Shown here: in pieces, positions 26,675 to 37,477 of the stretch
Numbering within the stretch: position 1 is the stretch's first letter
Layout: each line of letters starts with the position of its first letter
Notes under the pieces: model-generated
Database searches by the model: none
Seen by the model: the letters and a program-made list of their open reading frames with translations, nothing else
Told to the model about the DNA's origin: nothing
Assembly (NCBI RefSeq): GCF_000274605.1
Contig: NZ_AKNV01000005.1
Span: 1 to 64,000 of the forward strand
DNA from: Helicobacter pylori NQ4053
GTDB taxonomy: Bacteria; Campylobacterota; Campylobacteria; Campylobacterales; Helicobacteraceae
DNA: 64,000 nucleotides
Direction: 5' to 3'
Program-made: the position numbers and the translations under genes

Positions 26675-29519
26675 TAGAGGGTTCTTTTTTTATGGATTTC
26701 TTTATAGGTTTCAAACACATCGCCCACTTTAATCTCATTATAATTTTCTAGCATGATTCCGCACTCATAGCCCTTAGAAACTTCTTTCACATCATCTTTA
26801 AAGCGTTTCAAAGAAAGGATTTCGCCGGTATGAACCACCACGCCATCTCTAATCAAACGCGCCTTAATGCCACGAGCGATCACCCCATCGCTCACCACAC
26901 ACCCGGCTATCGTGCCAACTTTAGGGATATTAAAGGTTTCCCTCACTTCCGCTTGCCCGGTATGCTCTTCTTCAATAATAGGACTCATCAAGCCTAATAA
27001 CAACGATCGCATTTCTTCAATCAAGGCATAAATCACCGTGTAAGTTTTAATGCTCACATTGTATTCTTTAGCCTTATTTTTCACATTACCGGTGGGGCGG
27101 ATATTAAAGCCTAAAATCACCGCATGCTCACTGCTAGAAACCAGGCTCAAATCATTCTCAGTAATGCCCCCCACCCCTGAGTGGATCACTTGAATCGCTA
27201 CTTCTTCGTTATTAAGCTCTAACAAGCTGTTTTTAATGGCTTCTAAGCTTCCTTGCGTATCCGCTTTAATGACTACAGGAATATTTTTTAATTCCTTATT
27301 GGCGACCATTTCTGAAAGCTCATCAAAAGACACTTTAGTGCTTTTACTCAACGCTTTTTGGCGCAAATAAGTCGCCCTCTTTTGAGCTTGTAAGCGCGCG
27401 ATAGAATCGTTTTCTACCCCTATTAAAACAGATCCTGCAGGAGGCACTTCGCTTAAGCCTGTGATGAGAGCCACCATAGAGGGTTTTAAATTTTGAATGC
27501 TCTTGCCTTGATCGTCAGTCATCGTTCTTACTTTACCAAACGCTGTTTCGGCAAAAAAACTATCCCCCACGCTCAAAGTCCCGCTTTGGACAATCACAGT
27601 GGCTACTGCCCCACGCCCTTTTTCCACGCTCCCTTCTAAAACAACCGCTCTAGCGCTGCCCTCTTCTATGGCTTTTAATTCCATAATATCCGCTTGGATA
27701 AGAATGGTTTCTAATAAATTGTCAATGCCATCGCCCGTTTTAGCTGAAACAGGGATAAACTCATGCTCTCCGCCCCAATCCACAGGGTTATAACCAAGTT
27801 CAGCGCATTCGGCTTTGAGTTTGTCCGGATTCACATTAGGTTTATCCATTTTATTCATCGCAAAAATCACAGGCACATTAGCCGCCTTTGCATGCTCTAA
27901 AGCTTCAATAGTCTGTTGCTTCACGCCATCATCAGCCGCTATCACAATCACTGCAATATCTGTAACTTGAGCCCCACGATTACGCATCTGGCTAAAGGCT
28001 TCATGCCCTGGGGTGTCAATGAAAGACACCCATTTGTTATTTTTTTCTACCATGTAAGCGCCAATGTGCTGAGTGATCCCTCCAGCTTCCGTGTGGGCGA
28101 CTCTTTTATCACGGATTTTATCCAGTAGTGAAGTTTTACCATGATCCACATGCCCCATGATAGTCACCACAGGCGGGCGCTCTTTTTTCACGCCTTCTAA
28201 CACCTCTTCTACTTCAAATTCTTCTAAAGTGTTTTGAACAGAAACTTCTAAATGAAACTCTTCGGCTAAAATTTCTATGCTATCCTTATCCAAAAAGTCG
28301 TTTTTAGTTACCATAAGCCCTAAATTAAAGAGGGTTTTAATCACATCGGCTAAATTCAAATTCGCTTTTTGCGCGAATTCATAGACGCGCACTTCTTCAG
28401 GGATTGCAATCGCGCTTTGGATCACTTTTTGGCTGTTATCGTTACGGAATGCGCGCTTTTTCTTGGATTGTCGTTTGATCCCGCTTTCATTCATCCAAGG
28501 GTTTTTTCTTTGGACGCGCACCCTGTCGTTGATGTTTTGGCGGATTTCTTTTTCTTCTTCTTCCTTATTGAAATTATCTTGTTCATGCAAATCAAACAAT
28601 AAGATTTCATCGGTTTCATCATCATAAATATCATTGCCCTTAAAATCCCTCGCATCGCTAAAATCAATTTTATGGGATTTGTTGTTTTTGGCTGTGGGGG
28701 TGGCTTTGGGCTTACTGGGTTTTTTGACTTTTTTAGCCTCTTGTTTGTCTTTTTCTTGCCATTCTTTTTTAATGTCTTCAAAAATAGCCGCCGCACTTTG
28801 AGTGGGTTTTTTGCTTTCTGTTACGCTGTTTTCAATTTCAATTTCATTTTCTATTTCATCGTTGCGTTTAATCACCCTAAAACCGGTGCGTCTTTTAATG
28901 TTTTCATGGCGTTTGATCTCTTGCTCTTGCTTTTTAACTTCGCTGATTTCTTTTTTAGCGTTGTTAGTGTTATTGGTGCTGTTAGCGTTGTTAGTATTGC
29001 TTTGGGTGAGCTTGTTTAGGGCTTCTCGGCTTTTTTGGATTTCTTGGAGTTTTTGCTTGGCTTTTTCTATTTGAGAGTGGCTAACCATTTTAGGGGTGTT
29101 TTCTGTAGGGGGCGTTTGGTTTTCAAAAGTATTGACAATCTCTATCCCTCCTTTTTTTTGGCAATGGGTGCAGGAGCTTCTCTTTTCTTTTCTTTAGTTT
29201 TTTTGGGCTTTGGCTGGCTTTTTTCTTCTTTTTTAGGCGTTTTGGAAACCTTTTTGTTAAGGGGTTTGGGCGTTTGGGCCATATTCAAATCATCTTTATT
29301 GTCTTGTTCAGGATTTTTAGTGGGTTGATTAGCTTGTATTTGTTCTTTAATGCCCTCCACAATGTATTTGTATAGCTTGCCGGCTTGCTCTGGGGTCATT
29401 TTAGAATTTGTTTTAAGCTCTAAACCAATGTCTTTGGCTTGCTCGATCACATTTTTAAGCTCTCTTTGGGTCTTACCAAGCTCGGCTAAAAATTCTTTTA
29501 AATCAACCATCTCGCTCAT
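26674..29519 (-). CDS. infB: Translation initiation factor IF-2, apparent frameshift
   Basis: The protein is read in two frames. Frame 1 (29519 to 29142, 125 residues) is the N-terminal domain (MVDLKEFLAELGKTQRELKN, then a Lys/Pro-rich linker). It stops after IAKKKEG. Frame 2 continues from the linker to the end at 26674; its longest open part from a start codon (29088) is 804 residues and includes the G domain (GHVDHGKTSLLDKIRD, DTPGHEAF, NKMDKPN) and C-terminal domains. The join lies at an A8 run (complement of T8 at 29152-29159); A9 would restore KKKGGIEIVN and give a full IF-2 of about 945 residues, as I recall for H. pylori. IF-2 is essential, so sequencing error, slippage or a start inside frame 2 must be considered. 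Operon thrB-ylxR-infB-rbfA-rimP. Confidence 0.9.
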
Positions 29520-29770
29520 GCTATGCTTCTCTCCTTAATCCAAGTAATGATATTTTTGGTATCTTTTGGGGCATTCTTTATTTTTGAAACCGCTTTCAAC
29601 AACTTTTTTTCTCCATTTTTCAAACAATTTCCACACACATAAAAACTACGGCCTTTACCATCAAACTCCATGATTTGATTGTCAAAACTTTTCAAACGCA
29701 ACAAATCCTTTTGGGGTTGGCGCATTCTGCACGCCACACACATGCGGATTTTAATTTCAGTCTTTCTCAA
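29516..29770 (-). CDS. YlxR/DUF448 family RNA-binding-like protein
   Basis: About 84 residues from a TTG start placed six bases after GGAG; longer forms starting at 29791 are possible but overlap thrB more. MCVACRMRQPQKDLLRL and GKGRSFYVCGNCLKNGEKK are the family signature with two Cys pairs that could bind a metal. Usually lies between nusA and infB; role not firmly settled. Overlaps thrB upstream and touches infB downstream. Confidence 0.85.
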   Translation of the reverse strand: MRKTEIKIRMCVACRMRQPQKDLLRLKSFDNQIMEFDGKGRSFYVCGNCLKNGEKKLLKAVSKIKNAPKDTKNIITWIKERSIA

Positions 29771-30638
29771 TAAGGACTCCATCATTGTCAAAATCTAAAA
29801 CCGCTACCCTAAATTTAGGGAATTTCTTGCTCAAAACCTGCTTTAATTTAGGGGCGTCTTCTTCATAACACATGTTAAAAAACGACGAACCGCTCCCTGA
29901 AAGCGTGCTCATTAAGGCGTTATTTTCTAAAGCGAGCTTTTGGATCGCAAACAACACGGGATAAGTTTGCATGCGCTTGTATTGATGCATCCTGTCTTTA
30001 GAACAACAACGCAACAAATCCCACTTCCCTTGCACAATCGCCATCGTCATCAAACTCGCATGCGAAAGGTTAAACACGCTTTCTTGCACGCTGTAACGCT
30101 TGGGCAAGAGGTGGCGCGATTGCTTGGTGGAAATGGCCCTATTAGGGATCACCATCACCGCTTTTAAAAAAGAAGGGATTTTGGTTTTTAAACTTATCAC
30201 TTTCTTTTTTTCCACAAACGCTGCATTATACCCCCCAAACACCGCCGGGGTGATATTATCCGGGTGGTTTTCATAAATTAAAGCGGTATTGACAATATTT
30301 TCTCTATCAAAAGGAAACCCTAAAAACGCAAACGCTGAAGCGACCGCCCCCACAATCATCGCCGAGCTAGACCCCATGCCCCTTGTAATAGGGACTTTAT
30401 TATGCAATAAAAATTTAAACGATCTGTCATTCCCATGCTTTTTTAAAATCTCATAAAACACTTTAGTGAAAATATTGTTGGTTAAAAACTTAGGGATCCC
30501 TTCACCCTCCCCAACCAATTTCACCGCATGAAAACTGCTAGGCTCAATAAAAAAACGATTGCGTAAATTCAAGCTCAAACCCAAGCAATCAAAACCGGGG
30601 CCTAAATTCGCACTTGTTGCAGGAACACTCACTACCAA
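29757..30638 (-). CDS. thrB: Homoserine kinase
   Basis: 293 residues, GHMP kinase. N-terminal VPATSANLGPGFDCLGLSL, the ATP-binding PITRGMGSSSAMIVGAVAS (about 84-103) and C-terminal MSTLSGSGSSFFNM are diagnostic. Phosphorylates homoserine for threonine synthesis. Apparent start TTG at 30638. A -10 box (TATAAT, minus, 30684-30689) lies just past the upstream tsaB-like stop, so thrB may start the infB operon. Confidence 0.94.
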   Translation of the reverse strand: MVVSVPATSANLGPGFDCLGLSLNLRNRFFIEPSSFHAVKLVGEGEGIPKFLTNNIFTKVFYEILKKHGNDRSFKFLLHNKVPITRGMGSSSAMIVGAVASAFAFLGFPFDRENIVNTALIYENHPDNITPAVFGGYNAAFVEKKKVISLKTKIPSFLKAVMVIPNRAISTKQSRHLLPKRYSVQESVFNLSHASLMTMAIVQGKWDLLRCCSKDRMHQYKRMQTYPVLFAIQKLALENNALMSTLSGSGSSFFNMCYEEDAPKLKQVLSKKFPKFRVAVLDFDNDGVLIEKD

Positions 30639-30683
30639 ATTTTAAACCCCTATTGTTGATACCCTTTCATTTTTAAAACTAGC

Positions 30684-30689
30684 ATTATA
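30684..30689 (-). promoter_or_regulatory. -10 box of the thrB-infB operon
   Basis: Minus-strand TATAAT in AGTGTATAATGCTAG, 46 bases before thrB and three bases after the end of the upstream gene. Confidence 0.5.
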
Positions 30690-30691
30690 CA

Positions 30692-31213
30692 CTAAATAGG
30701 AGGCAAAATGTAAAACGGCGTGTTCAATTGGGTGAATTTGTCTTTCTCTAAAAAAGAGGGCAACATGAAATCTTTTGGCAAAATTTTCAAATCTTTAAAA
30801 TCGGTTAAGCTTTCCCTTTCTTTTGAAACAAAGTATTTATTGGCATACGCCAAAATGGGCGTGTTGTCGTTAAAATCAAAGCCTGTGGTGGAATAGAGTT
30901 CAAAGTCATGGATTAAAGCCAAAGTATGTAAGAAAACATGCGTGAGTTTTAAGCTAGTGAAACTCCCTGGCCCTTTAGCGTAATAAACCCCTTTAACCGC
31001 CGGTAAAGTAGGGTTTTTAAAATCTTCAAATAATTGCGAAAAAACTTCCACCAAAGCTTCGCTTGTTTTTGATTTAGAAGTGTAAGAAGTGCATAAAAAA
31101 TTGTTTTGATACACCCCAAGCAAGACCCCATCGCCTAAAGAGATAAGTGCTAAATCCAATTCCAAAAAAATAAACCCTAATTTAGGATTAAGCGAAAGCC
31201 TTTTGCAACGCAA
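30692..31213 (-). CDS. tsaB: TsaB-like t6A modification protein
   Basis: 173 residues. [19 protein letters not shown] (about 87-105) is the TsaB/YeaZ signature (GPGSFTGLR), and the N-terminal [20 protein letters not shown] fits the ASKHA fold. TsaB supports TsaD in adding threonylcarbamoyl to A37 of ANN-decoding tRNAs. It is shorter and more divergent than E. coli TsaB. Overlaps lpxC by 26 bases. Confidence 0.75.
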   Translation of the reverse strand: MRCKRLSLNPKLGFIFLELDLALISLGDGVLLGVYQNNFLCTSYTSKSKTSEALVEVFSQLFEDFKNPTLPAVKGVYYAKGPGSFTSLKLTHVFLHTLALIHDFELYSTTGFDFNDNTPILAYANKYFVSKERESLTDFKDLKILPKDFMLPSFLEKDKFTQLNTPFYILPPI

Positions 31214-32075
31214 ATTCTTTAGCTGAATCTGTAGCGATCAAAACTTCGTAATTTTTAGCGTCCGCCAAAATGGCTTTAACCAACATGGAATTGAGTTTAT
31301 GACTCCCTGAAAAAGAAGTGTATTTGCCCATCACAGGCATGCCTAAAACCATCAGATCCCCCATAGCGTCTAAAATCTTGTGGCACACAAACTCCTTTTC
31401 GCACCTCAAGCCCTCTTTATTCAAAATGCTATTTTCATCTAGCACGATGCAATTGTTCAAACTCCCCCCTTTCGCCAAACCAATGGATCGCAAATAATTC
31501 ACTTCTTGCAAAAACCCAAAGGTGCGGGCTTTAGCGACTTGCTCTTTGTAAGCGGTTTTACTAAAGACAAAATGATGGGCTTGCTTAGCGATAACCGGAT
31601 GGTTAAAATCAATCGTGAAATTCAAAGAAAGTTGGCTGTCTGGCTCAATTTTAACAAATTTATCGCCCTCTCTAACCTCAATAGCTTGCTTGATTTCCAT
31701 CACCTTTTTAGGAGCGTCTAATTCTTTAATCCCCGCTTCATCTAAAAGCATGCAATAAGTCAAAGCACTCCCATCCATGATAGGGATCTCTTCGTTATCC
31801 ACAGAGATTTTAAGATTATCAATGCCATACGCATGGATAGCTGAAAGCAAATGCTCAATCGTAGAAATTCTAGCGTTATCCTTACCCAACACGGTTGCCA
31901 TTTTGGTATCCACGATGTTTTCAGGTTTTAAGGGGAGCTTCACGCCCAAATCAGAGCGGTAAAAAACAATGCCTTGATTTTCTCCTAAAGGCTCTAAAAC
32001 AAGCTTCACAGGAACGCCCTTGTGCAAGCCTATCCCTACTAATTCCACAGAGTGGTTAATGGTTGTTTGTTTCAT
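31188..32075 (-). CDS. lpxC: UDP-3-O-acyl-GlcNAc deacetylase LpxC
   Basis: 295 residues. Zinc ligand and active site motifs: [20 protein letters not shown] (His near 79), [34 protein letters not shown] (His, Asp) and [14 protein letters not shown] (His). Catalyses the committed step of lipid A synthesis in the cytoplasm. Start overlaps the minC stop by four bases. Confidence 0.95.
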   Translation of the reverse strand: MKQTTINHSVELVGIGLHKGVPVKLVLEPLGENQGIVFYRSDLGVKLPLKPENIVDTKMATVLGKDNARISTIEHLLSAIHAYGIDNLKISVDNEEIPIMDGSALTYCMLLDEAGIKELDAPKKVMEIKQAIEVREGDKFVKIEPDSQLSLNFTIDFNHPVIAKQAHHFVFSKTAYKEQVAKARTFGFLQEVNYLRSIGLAKGGSLNNCIVLDENSILNKEGLRCEKEFVCHKILDAMGDLMVLGMPVMGKYTSFSGSHKLNSMLVKAILADAKNYEVLIATDSAKEFALQKAFA

Positions 32076-32659
32076 AATACTTCCTTTATGTCTAGTATAT
32101 CGTCATTTTTAGTGATTATTTTAATATTTTTATTTACCAAGAGCCGTTCAATCTCTTTTAAAGAGAAAATTTTATTTTGAAAAACGATTTGAGCGCTCTT
32201 GACTTCTTTTAAAATCAAGCACTCTCCAAAGCACACAATCGCCCCTTCGCAAACCCCATAAACCGACACACAGCCCTCTGAAATAATCTTCGCTCCATTG
32301 TGGATATTACCCAAAAAAATAAGATGATTAGCGCTATAAATCTCTTCCCCACTCCTGATATGGCGCTCATAAATCGTTGTTTTAGGTTCTGTTTTAGAAT
32401 GATTGGGTTTTGGATGATCGGTTTCTTCTTTTAAAGGCATGGTTTTGATATGGCGTCCGTTTAAAGCGCGATTTGTTTCTAAAAACAAAAGCTGGTGTTT
32501 GTGCAAAATGGCTTTGACTTCTGGTTCAATATCATATTTAAAAATAATAAGAAAATATTGCAAAAGGGCATGGTTTTTTTCTAAAAATTCCATGACCGCT
32601 TCAGGCTCTTGCTTTTCAATTTCAAACGCATGCACATTTTTTTGATTCGTTTTTAACAT
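32072..32659 (-). CDS. minC: Septum-site determining protein MinC
   Basis: About 195 residues from [16 protein letters not shown], chosen because AAAGGA lies five bases upstream of this ATG; a longer in-frame form runs into the preceding gene. The C-terminal beta-helix domain has the MinC pattern: [40 protein letters not shown]. Inhibits FtsZ ring formation with MinD, which is not in this window. Confidence 0.9.
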   Translation of the reverse strand: MLKTNQKNVHAFEIEKQEPEAVMEFLEKNHALLQYFLIIFKYDIEPEVKAILHKHQLLFLETNRALNGRHIKTMPLKEETDHPKPNHSKTEPKTTIYERHIRSGEEIYSANHLIFLGNIHNGAKIISEGCVSVYGVCEGAIVCFGECLILKEVKSAQIVFQNKIFSLKEIERLLVNKNIKIITKNDDILDIKEVL

Positions 32660-32661
32660 GA

Positions 32662-33990
32662 CTATCCTTTCATTAAAAGCCGTTTGGCTTGCTCTATGGG
32701 AGTGATGATATTGGTTTTTATCCATTGCTCATTAAGCCATTCATTGGGCCGGACAAAAACCCCTTGCAAAAGCATCCCTAAATGCAACCCGCTCCCTAAT
32801 TTCAAACCACTACTCCCCACGCTTTTATCATCTTTTAAATGGGCTAAAAAAACGCACAAACCTAAGCCATAGCAATCCATTAAACTATTACCATAAAAAT
32901 CCAATTCCCCCTTAAAAACCCTCTTCATAGATGGATCAAACGCTAAAGATAAATCCTTGCCAGGTATCAAATCCACCCCTAAATGCAAGAATTTAAACAA
33001 CACCTGATTGTCCTTTAAAAACCGCCGATTTTCTAAAAAATTGCTTATCATTTTAAAAGGCCCATTCAAGGGTTTTAGCGCTTGAAAATGAGAAAAATCC
33101 TTATAAAAATCCCCTTGCTCTAAAGCGATCTTTTGGATTTTTTCTAAATCTTTTAAGCGCGCGTTGGAAAATCTTTCTAATAAAGTTTGCTCAGTGTAGT
33201 TTTGAAATTTTTCTTGCTTTGCAATCTTATCTTTTAAGGCGCTTAAATTTATATCTTTTTCCCTCACATGATGGGTTTTTCGCTTGAGTAATAAAGGGGT
33301 GGTATTAGAGTTATAGGCTTTATCTTTAGCGACAATGAACGCCCTAAAATCCTTATTTTTATAAGGCCAAGGCACTAGAGCGATAAAAACATTACGCTGT
33401 TTGAACTCTAAAAGCCTGAAAGCTTTAAAATCCTTTTTTTTGACGCGCACAAACGCTTGAGACAAATTCTTATCCAAAGCTTCAAAGACAACTACCGCAC
33501 TCCCTCCATAAGCGATGCTTGGGGAACGAGATAAAATCGTGATTGAGGGTTTTATCGTATCAATACACACTTTTTGTTTGAAAGACGCCTTATTGCCATT
33601 GAAAAAATTAGCATAGCTCCAATCGCTCGCCTGAAATTCATAATCAAGGCACTTGTCTTCTAATCCCATGATTTCAGGCCTGATCAAAGGCACTTCTAAA
33701 GACTTGGGTTTATCCAATACCAGACTTTCTTTTTCATATAAGATCAAATTGTCTTTTGTGGTTACTTTTATCTCATAGCGTTTGATGCCCTTTGGGGCTA
33801 CTATTTTAACCTTAATAGGTTTTTTCAAATCCCAAAAAAGCGCTTCATTGTTGTCATTAAGCGCATTTTCTTCGCTCTTTAAACTAAAACTTAAAGCTCT
33901 GGGTTTTGTGATTAAAGCGTTAAAAATCAAATAACCCCCTAAAATCAAAACGACTAACGCTAAAATTTTAAACCTCAACTCCAAGATCAA
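32662..33990 (-). CDS. M23-family (LytM) peptidase-like protein, altered active site
   Basis: 442 residues: one N-terminal membrane anchor (about 10-28), a long periplasmic region, and a C-terminal LytM-like domain (about 330-440). [12 protein letters not shown] supplies the HxxxD zinc ligands. The HxH motif usually reading TGxHLHF appears as GSGLHLGM: the zinc His is kept but the first His, which acts in catalysis, is Gly. It may be a weak or regulatory peptidoglycan hydrolase, as with EnvC/NlpD. HP1054-like. Lies between minC and an OMP cluster. Confidence 0.7.
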   Translation of the reverse strand: MILELRFKILALVVLILGGYLIFNALITKPRALSFSLKSEENALNDNNEALFWDLKKPIKVKIVAPKGIKRYEIKVTTKDNLILYEKESLVLDKPKSLEVPLIRPEIMGLEDKCLDYEFQASDWSYANFFNGNKASFKQKVCIDTIKPSITILSRSPSIAYGGSAVVVFEALDKNLSQAFVRVKKKDFKAFRLLEFKQRNVFIALVPWPYKNKDFRAFIVAKDKAYNSNTTPLLLKRKTHHVREKDINLSALKDKIAKQEKFQNYTEQTLLERFSNARLKDLEKIQKIALEQGDFYKDFSHFQALKPLNGPFKMISNFLENRRFLKDNQVLFKFLHLGVDLIPGKDLSLAFDPSMKRVFKGELDFYGNSLMDCYGLGLCVFLAHLKDDKSVGSSGLKLGSGLHLGMLLQGVFVRPNEWLNEQWIKTNIITPIEQAKRLLMKG

Positions 33991-33993
33991 GCC

Positions 33994-34938
33994 TTAAAAA
34001 ATGAACGCATAATTCACTAATAAAAAACTGGATCGCTTGAACTGGTTGTTAGCCGAAATCAACAATCGTTCATCATCTTCTTTATTTTGATAGAGCGCTC
34101 CCTCTTCCACTCCCATCCTCAAATAGCTAATCGGTAATTTGGTGCCAATCTCTAAGCGGTGTTTCCTATAAAGCGTTAAACTCACGCCCACATTAAAAGT
34201 GTAATCCACTTCAATCAAAGATTTCCATAAAAAATTAGGGCTTGAATAGCCCCCCACCACCAAATTCCTCCCGTTTTGATTAGGCTTGTCTTGATAAAGC
34301 ATAAGCCCTATCCCAAAACCCGCATAAACGCCTAAAAAATGCTTTTTAGTTTTAAAATCTAAAGGCATATCAAACAATAAATCGGTATTCATAGCCCCTA
34401 AAACATAAATAAACGAGCCTACAGATTGCTTGCTTGCATCCTCTTTTAACACCCCTCCCCCAAGCAATAAATCCCCATAAAATCGTGTCCCAAAATAAGG
34501 CACAAAGTATTTTTGATACCCGAATTTAGTGCTAATCATAGAAACAGGAGCGTTAATATTGATATTGTTTTTAAACGTGCTAGGGGCATTCGCGCCATAT
34601 TTGTCTAACATTTCCCCTTGATAAGACAAGTTAAGTTCCCCATAAGCATACCCACCTCCTAAAAAAACCCCACTCTTATCATCGGCTATGGAAAAAGATT
34701 TGAGCAATTTCTCTTTTTTCTTGGAGGAAATTTTAGGATAAGATCGATCAATATATTCCTCTTCAAACTTATCCTTATCCATCTCTTTGGGCGAAACCCC
34801 TTTTTCGGTAAGCTGTTGCTTTAAATGGTTTATTTTTTCGTCTAATTGTTGGTTTTCTTCTTCTAAATTGTCATAATCTGTCGCTTGAAGTCCTAGTATG
34901 AGCGCGATATAAATCAAACCATATTTAAATTTCAACAT
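33994..34938 (-). CDS. Outer membrane beta-barrel protein, tandem paralogue 1
   Basis: 314 residues: signal peptide (about 1-19, ending GLQATDYDN), a charged coiled coil (about 22-75, EEENQQLDEKINHLKQQL), then a barrel with SGVFLGGGYAYGELNLSYQG, FLGVYAGFGIGLML and HRLEIGTKLPISYL, ending in SFLLVNYAFIF. Shares the plan KSG-F-G-G...HR-E...K-P with the two genes upstream. Function unknown. HP1055-like. Confidence 0.7.
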   Translation of the reverse strand: MLKFKYGLIYIALILGLQATDYDNLEEENQQLDEKINHLKQQLTEKGVSPKEMDKDKFEEEYIDRSYPKISSKKKEKLLKSFSIADDKSGVFLGGGYAYGELNLSYQGEMLDKYGANAPSTFKNNININAPVSMISTKFGYQKYFVPYFGTRFYGDLLLGGGVLKEDASKQSVGSFIYVLGAMNTDLLFDMPLDFKTKKHFLGVYAGFGIGLMLYQDKPNQNGRNLVVGGYSSPNFLWKSLIEVDYTFNVGVSLTLYRKHRLEIGTKLPISYLRMGVEEGALYQNKEDDERLLISANNQFKRSSFLLVNYAFIF

Positions 34939-34946
34939 TTTAGCCT

Positions 34947-35804
34947 TTACAATAAATAGTTGTAACTAATATAATAAATATTAGTGCTTTTAAAGTAATA
35001 TAAAAAGGTTTGCGAAGTTTCTTTTAAGGGAGGCATTTTTAAGGCTAATTCAAAGCGGTGTTTGAGGTTGAGCGTCATGCTCACCCCTAAATTTAGCACT
35101 AATCCAAAAGCGTTAGGCTGTGAATACCCTTTAATCTCTTTTAAATTTTGATACATCCCATTCCACCCCACTCCAACGCCTCCAAATATCCCTAACGCAA
35201 ACCTTTTTTCTTTGTCAATAGGCTTATCCATCAACAAATCAATATTCAAGCTTGCGGTTTGATAAGAGGCTAAAGAATCGCTTTTAAACCCTTTCATCGC
35301 CCCCCCTAAATATTCCCCATAAAAGCGTAAGGCGCTAATCCCGTTAGCAAAATACTTTTGATACCCGCTCCTTAAGCCATACAACAAAGGAGAAGCTTGA
35401 ATATTGCTTAAAGGTTCAAACTTCTCATAAGGATTAGCGTTAATCCCTATATCACCAAGGATCACGCCTATAAAAAAACCGCTCTTATTTTTAGCCATTT
35501 GCTGGAATAAGATGGCTTCATTTTTTTCATGCAATTCCCCTTTGAGCATGTAAAGTTGGCGTTTTTTCTTATGGATTTCTTCAAGCAGGCTTTTTTCATC
35601 AATATTCTTTTTAGCTTCCTTGTTTTCTTCAAACTCTAGCGTTTGGGCGCGTTTTTCTTCCAAAAGAATGGGAGCGTCTTTAGGGGGATTTTCTTTAATC
35701 ATGTTTTCTTCAGTCGTATTCTCTTGAGCCGTATTTTCTTCAGCACGCAAGCTTAAAATAAAACCAAAGCATAAAATGAGATTTCTTATTTTTTTAGAAC
35801 ACAT
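34947..35804 (-). CDS. Outer membrane beta-barrel protein, tandem paralogue 2
   Basis: About 285 residues from MCSKKIRNLILCFGFI with a signal peptide ending LRAEEN, an acidic Glu/Asn-rich segment (AQENTTEENMIKENPPKD), a coiled coil, then a barrel: KSGFFIGVILGDIGI, ALGIFGGVGVGWNG and KHRFELALKMPPL. Its start overlaps the 3' end of the upstream paralogue. The ATG at 35804 is preferred over an upstream non-ATG start. Function unknown. HP1056-like. Confidence 0.7.
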   Translation of the reverse strand: MCSKKIRNLILCFGFILSLRAEENTAQENTTEENMIKENPPKDAPILLEEKRAQTLEFEENKEAKKNIDEKSLLEEIHKKKRQLYMLKGELHEKNEAILFQQMAKNKSGFFIGVILGDIGINANPYEKFEPLSNIQASPLLYGLRSGYQKYFANGISALRFYGEYLGGAMKGFKSDSLASYQTASLNIDLLMDKPIDKEKRFALGIFGGVGVGWNGMYQNLKEIKGYSQPNAFGLVLNLGVSMTLNLKHRFELALKMPPLKETSQTFLYYFKSTNIYYISYNYLL

Positions 35805-36525
35805 ATTGATACCCAATGCTTACTATAGCTCCCCACCAAGTCTCTTTTGAAGAATTAGATTGCAAAAAAGGGAAATTATTCAAAATTTTAAATTCAAATT
35901 CAATGCGGTTTTTTTCTAATACCGTTAGAGCCAATCCTGCGTTAAAAGACATCCCCCATTCCGCCGTGTAATTCACCCCATGCGCCACAACCCCCAAGCC
36001 TAAACCCATATACCCCCCTATATAAAGGTATTTCCCCACAAAGGGCAAAGGAAAATCCAATAAAAAATCCCCATTCAGCATAACCGATTGAAACCCCACG
36101 CTCCCAAAGCCCGCTTTTTTAGGAGCCCCTCCATAATATTGGATATAGATGCGCCTGCCAATGATATTGGGCTTGACCAAGCGTGCAAAAAACGACGGCC
36201 TGAAAGTTTGATAGCCAAAACGCAAGCCATAAGCGAACAAATAATTTAAAATATTCCCGGTGATACTAGAGCTATTGGTTTTGACCATGATTTCATGGTT
36301 ATAAAAAAACCCAGTATTGATCCCTAAAATAAGCCCGCTTTTAGCGTTCGCCCTCTTTAAATCTCTGATTAATTCTTCAACTTCTTTATCTTCATAAGCC
36401 TTATAATACTTGATATATTTGTAATATTTTGGGTCTAGGGTGTCATAATCAAGTGCGCTCAATCCTGCACAAAACCCCATTAAAGACCATAAAATAGCTC
36501 GTTTCTTAAGACCCAAAATCGCCAA
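35794..36525 (-). CDS. Outer membrane beta-barrel protein, tandem paralogue 3
   Basis: 243 residues: signal peptide (ending GLSALDYD), a Tyr/Lys-rich segment (PKYYKYIKYYKAYEDKE), then KSGLILGINTGFFYNHEI, YIGGYMGLGLGVVAHG and NRIEFEFKILNNFPFL, with a C-terminal YQYVF. The start is probably TTG (36525, or four codons in after AAGGGA). A minus-strand -10 TATAAT lies at 36559-36564, so all three paralogues may form one operon. HP1057-like. Confidence 0.7.
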   Translation of the reverse strand: MAILGLKKRAILWSLMGFCAGLSALDYDTLDPKYYKYIKYYKAYEDKEVEELIRDLKRANAKSGLILGINTGFFYNHEIMVKTNSSSITGNILNYLFAYGLRFGYQTFRPSFFARLVKPNIIGRRIYIQYYGGAPKKAGFGSVGFQSVMLNGDFLLDFPLPFVGKYLYIGGYMGLGLGVVAHGVNYTAEWGMSFNAGLALTVLEKNRIEFEFKILNNFPFLQSNSSKETWWGAIVSIGYQYVF

Positions 36526-36558
36526 ATCCCTTGAATTGTTTGTTAAAAGTTTCTTTCA

Positions 36559-36564
36559 ATTATA
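36559..36564 (-). promoter_or_regulatory. -10 box of the outer membrane protein cluster
   Basis: Minus-strand TATAAT in TTTAGTATAATTG, about 34 bases before the first OMP start. A plus-strand TACAAT for panB lies at 36630-36635. Confidence 0.5.
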
Positions 36565-36664
36565 CTAAAATAATTAAAATGACCGGTTAAAATAGAGTAA
36601 AATTTTTACCCTCCCCAATAAAGTCATGCTACAATGCCACTATATTTAACACTTAGGATTCTTA

Positions 36665-37477
36665 ATGAGCATGCAAACCGCCCCAATTAAAAAAATCACT
36701 CTCAACCACCTCCAAGCTAAAAAAAATCAAGAAAAAATCATCGCCATTACCGCTTATGACGCGCTGTTCGCTCAAATATTTGATCCGCTAGTGGATGTGA
36801 TTTTAGTGGGCGATAGTTTGAATATGAGTTTTTTCAATCAAAACGACACTTTAAGCGCGAGTGTAAAAATGATGCTCTATCACACCAAAGCCGTGTGCGC
36901 GGGCGCTAAGACTCCTTTTATCATCACAGACATGCCCTTTGGAAGCTATAAAGATGAAAAAACAGCCCTAAAAAACGCCATTAGAGTTTATAAAGAAACC
37001 CAAGCGAGCGCGATCAAACTAGAGGGGGGGAAAGAAAAAGCGAAACTGGTTAAAACGCTCACTGATGAGGGCGTTATTGTGGTAGGACACATCGGCTTAA
37101 TGCCCCAATTCGTGCGTCTTGATGGAGGCTATAAGATTAAGGGCAAAAATGAAGAACAGCAAAAAAAGCTTTTAGAAGACGCCTTGAGTTTAGAAGAAGC
37201 TGGGGTGGGTTTGTTGGTTTTAGAGAGTATAACCACCCCTATCGCTCAAACAATCACGCAAAAAATCAAAATCCCCACGATCGGCATAGGGAGCGGTAAA
37301 GATTGCGACGGGCAGATTTTAGTGTGGAGCGATATGTTAGGCTTTTTTGATAGTTTTAAGCCTAAATTCGTGCGAGAATACCTTAAGGGGAAAGAATTGG
37401 TTCAAAACGCTATCAAGCAATACGCTGACGATGTGAAAAAGGGAAACTTCCCTAACGAATTAGAAAGTTATCATTAA
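36665..37477 (+). CDS. panB: Ketopantoate hydroxymethyltransferase
   Basis: 270 residues. Motifs: [66 protein letters not shown] and [20 protein letters not shown]. First step of pantothenate synthesis. AGGA lies six bases before the ATG. Its stop abuts ruvB. Confidence 0.95.
   Translation: MSMQTAPIKKITLNHLQAKKNQEKIIAITAYDALFAQIFDPLVDVILVGDSLNMSFFNQNDTLSASVKMMLYHTKAVCAGAKTPFIITDMPFGSYKDEKTALKNAIRVYKETQASAIKLEGGKEKAKLVKTLTDEGVIVVGHIGLMPQFVRLDGGYKIKGKNEEQQKKLLEDALSLEEAGVGLLVLESITTPIAQTITQKIKIPTIGIGSGKDCDGQILVWSDMLGFFDSFKPKFVREYLKGKELVQNAIKQYADDVKKGNFPNELESYH

Noticed and set aside
28369..29328. Several Phe-rich plus-strand ORFs opposite infB
   Set aside because: They are the complement of the Lys/Glu-rich IF-2 linker.
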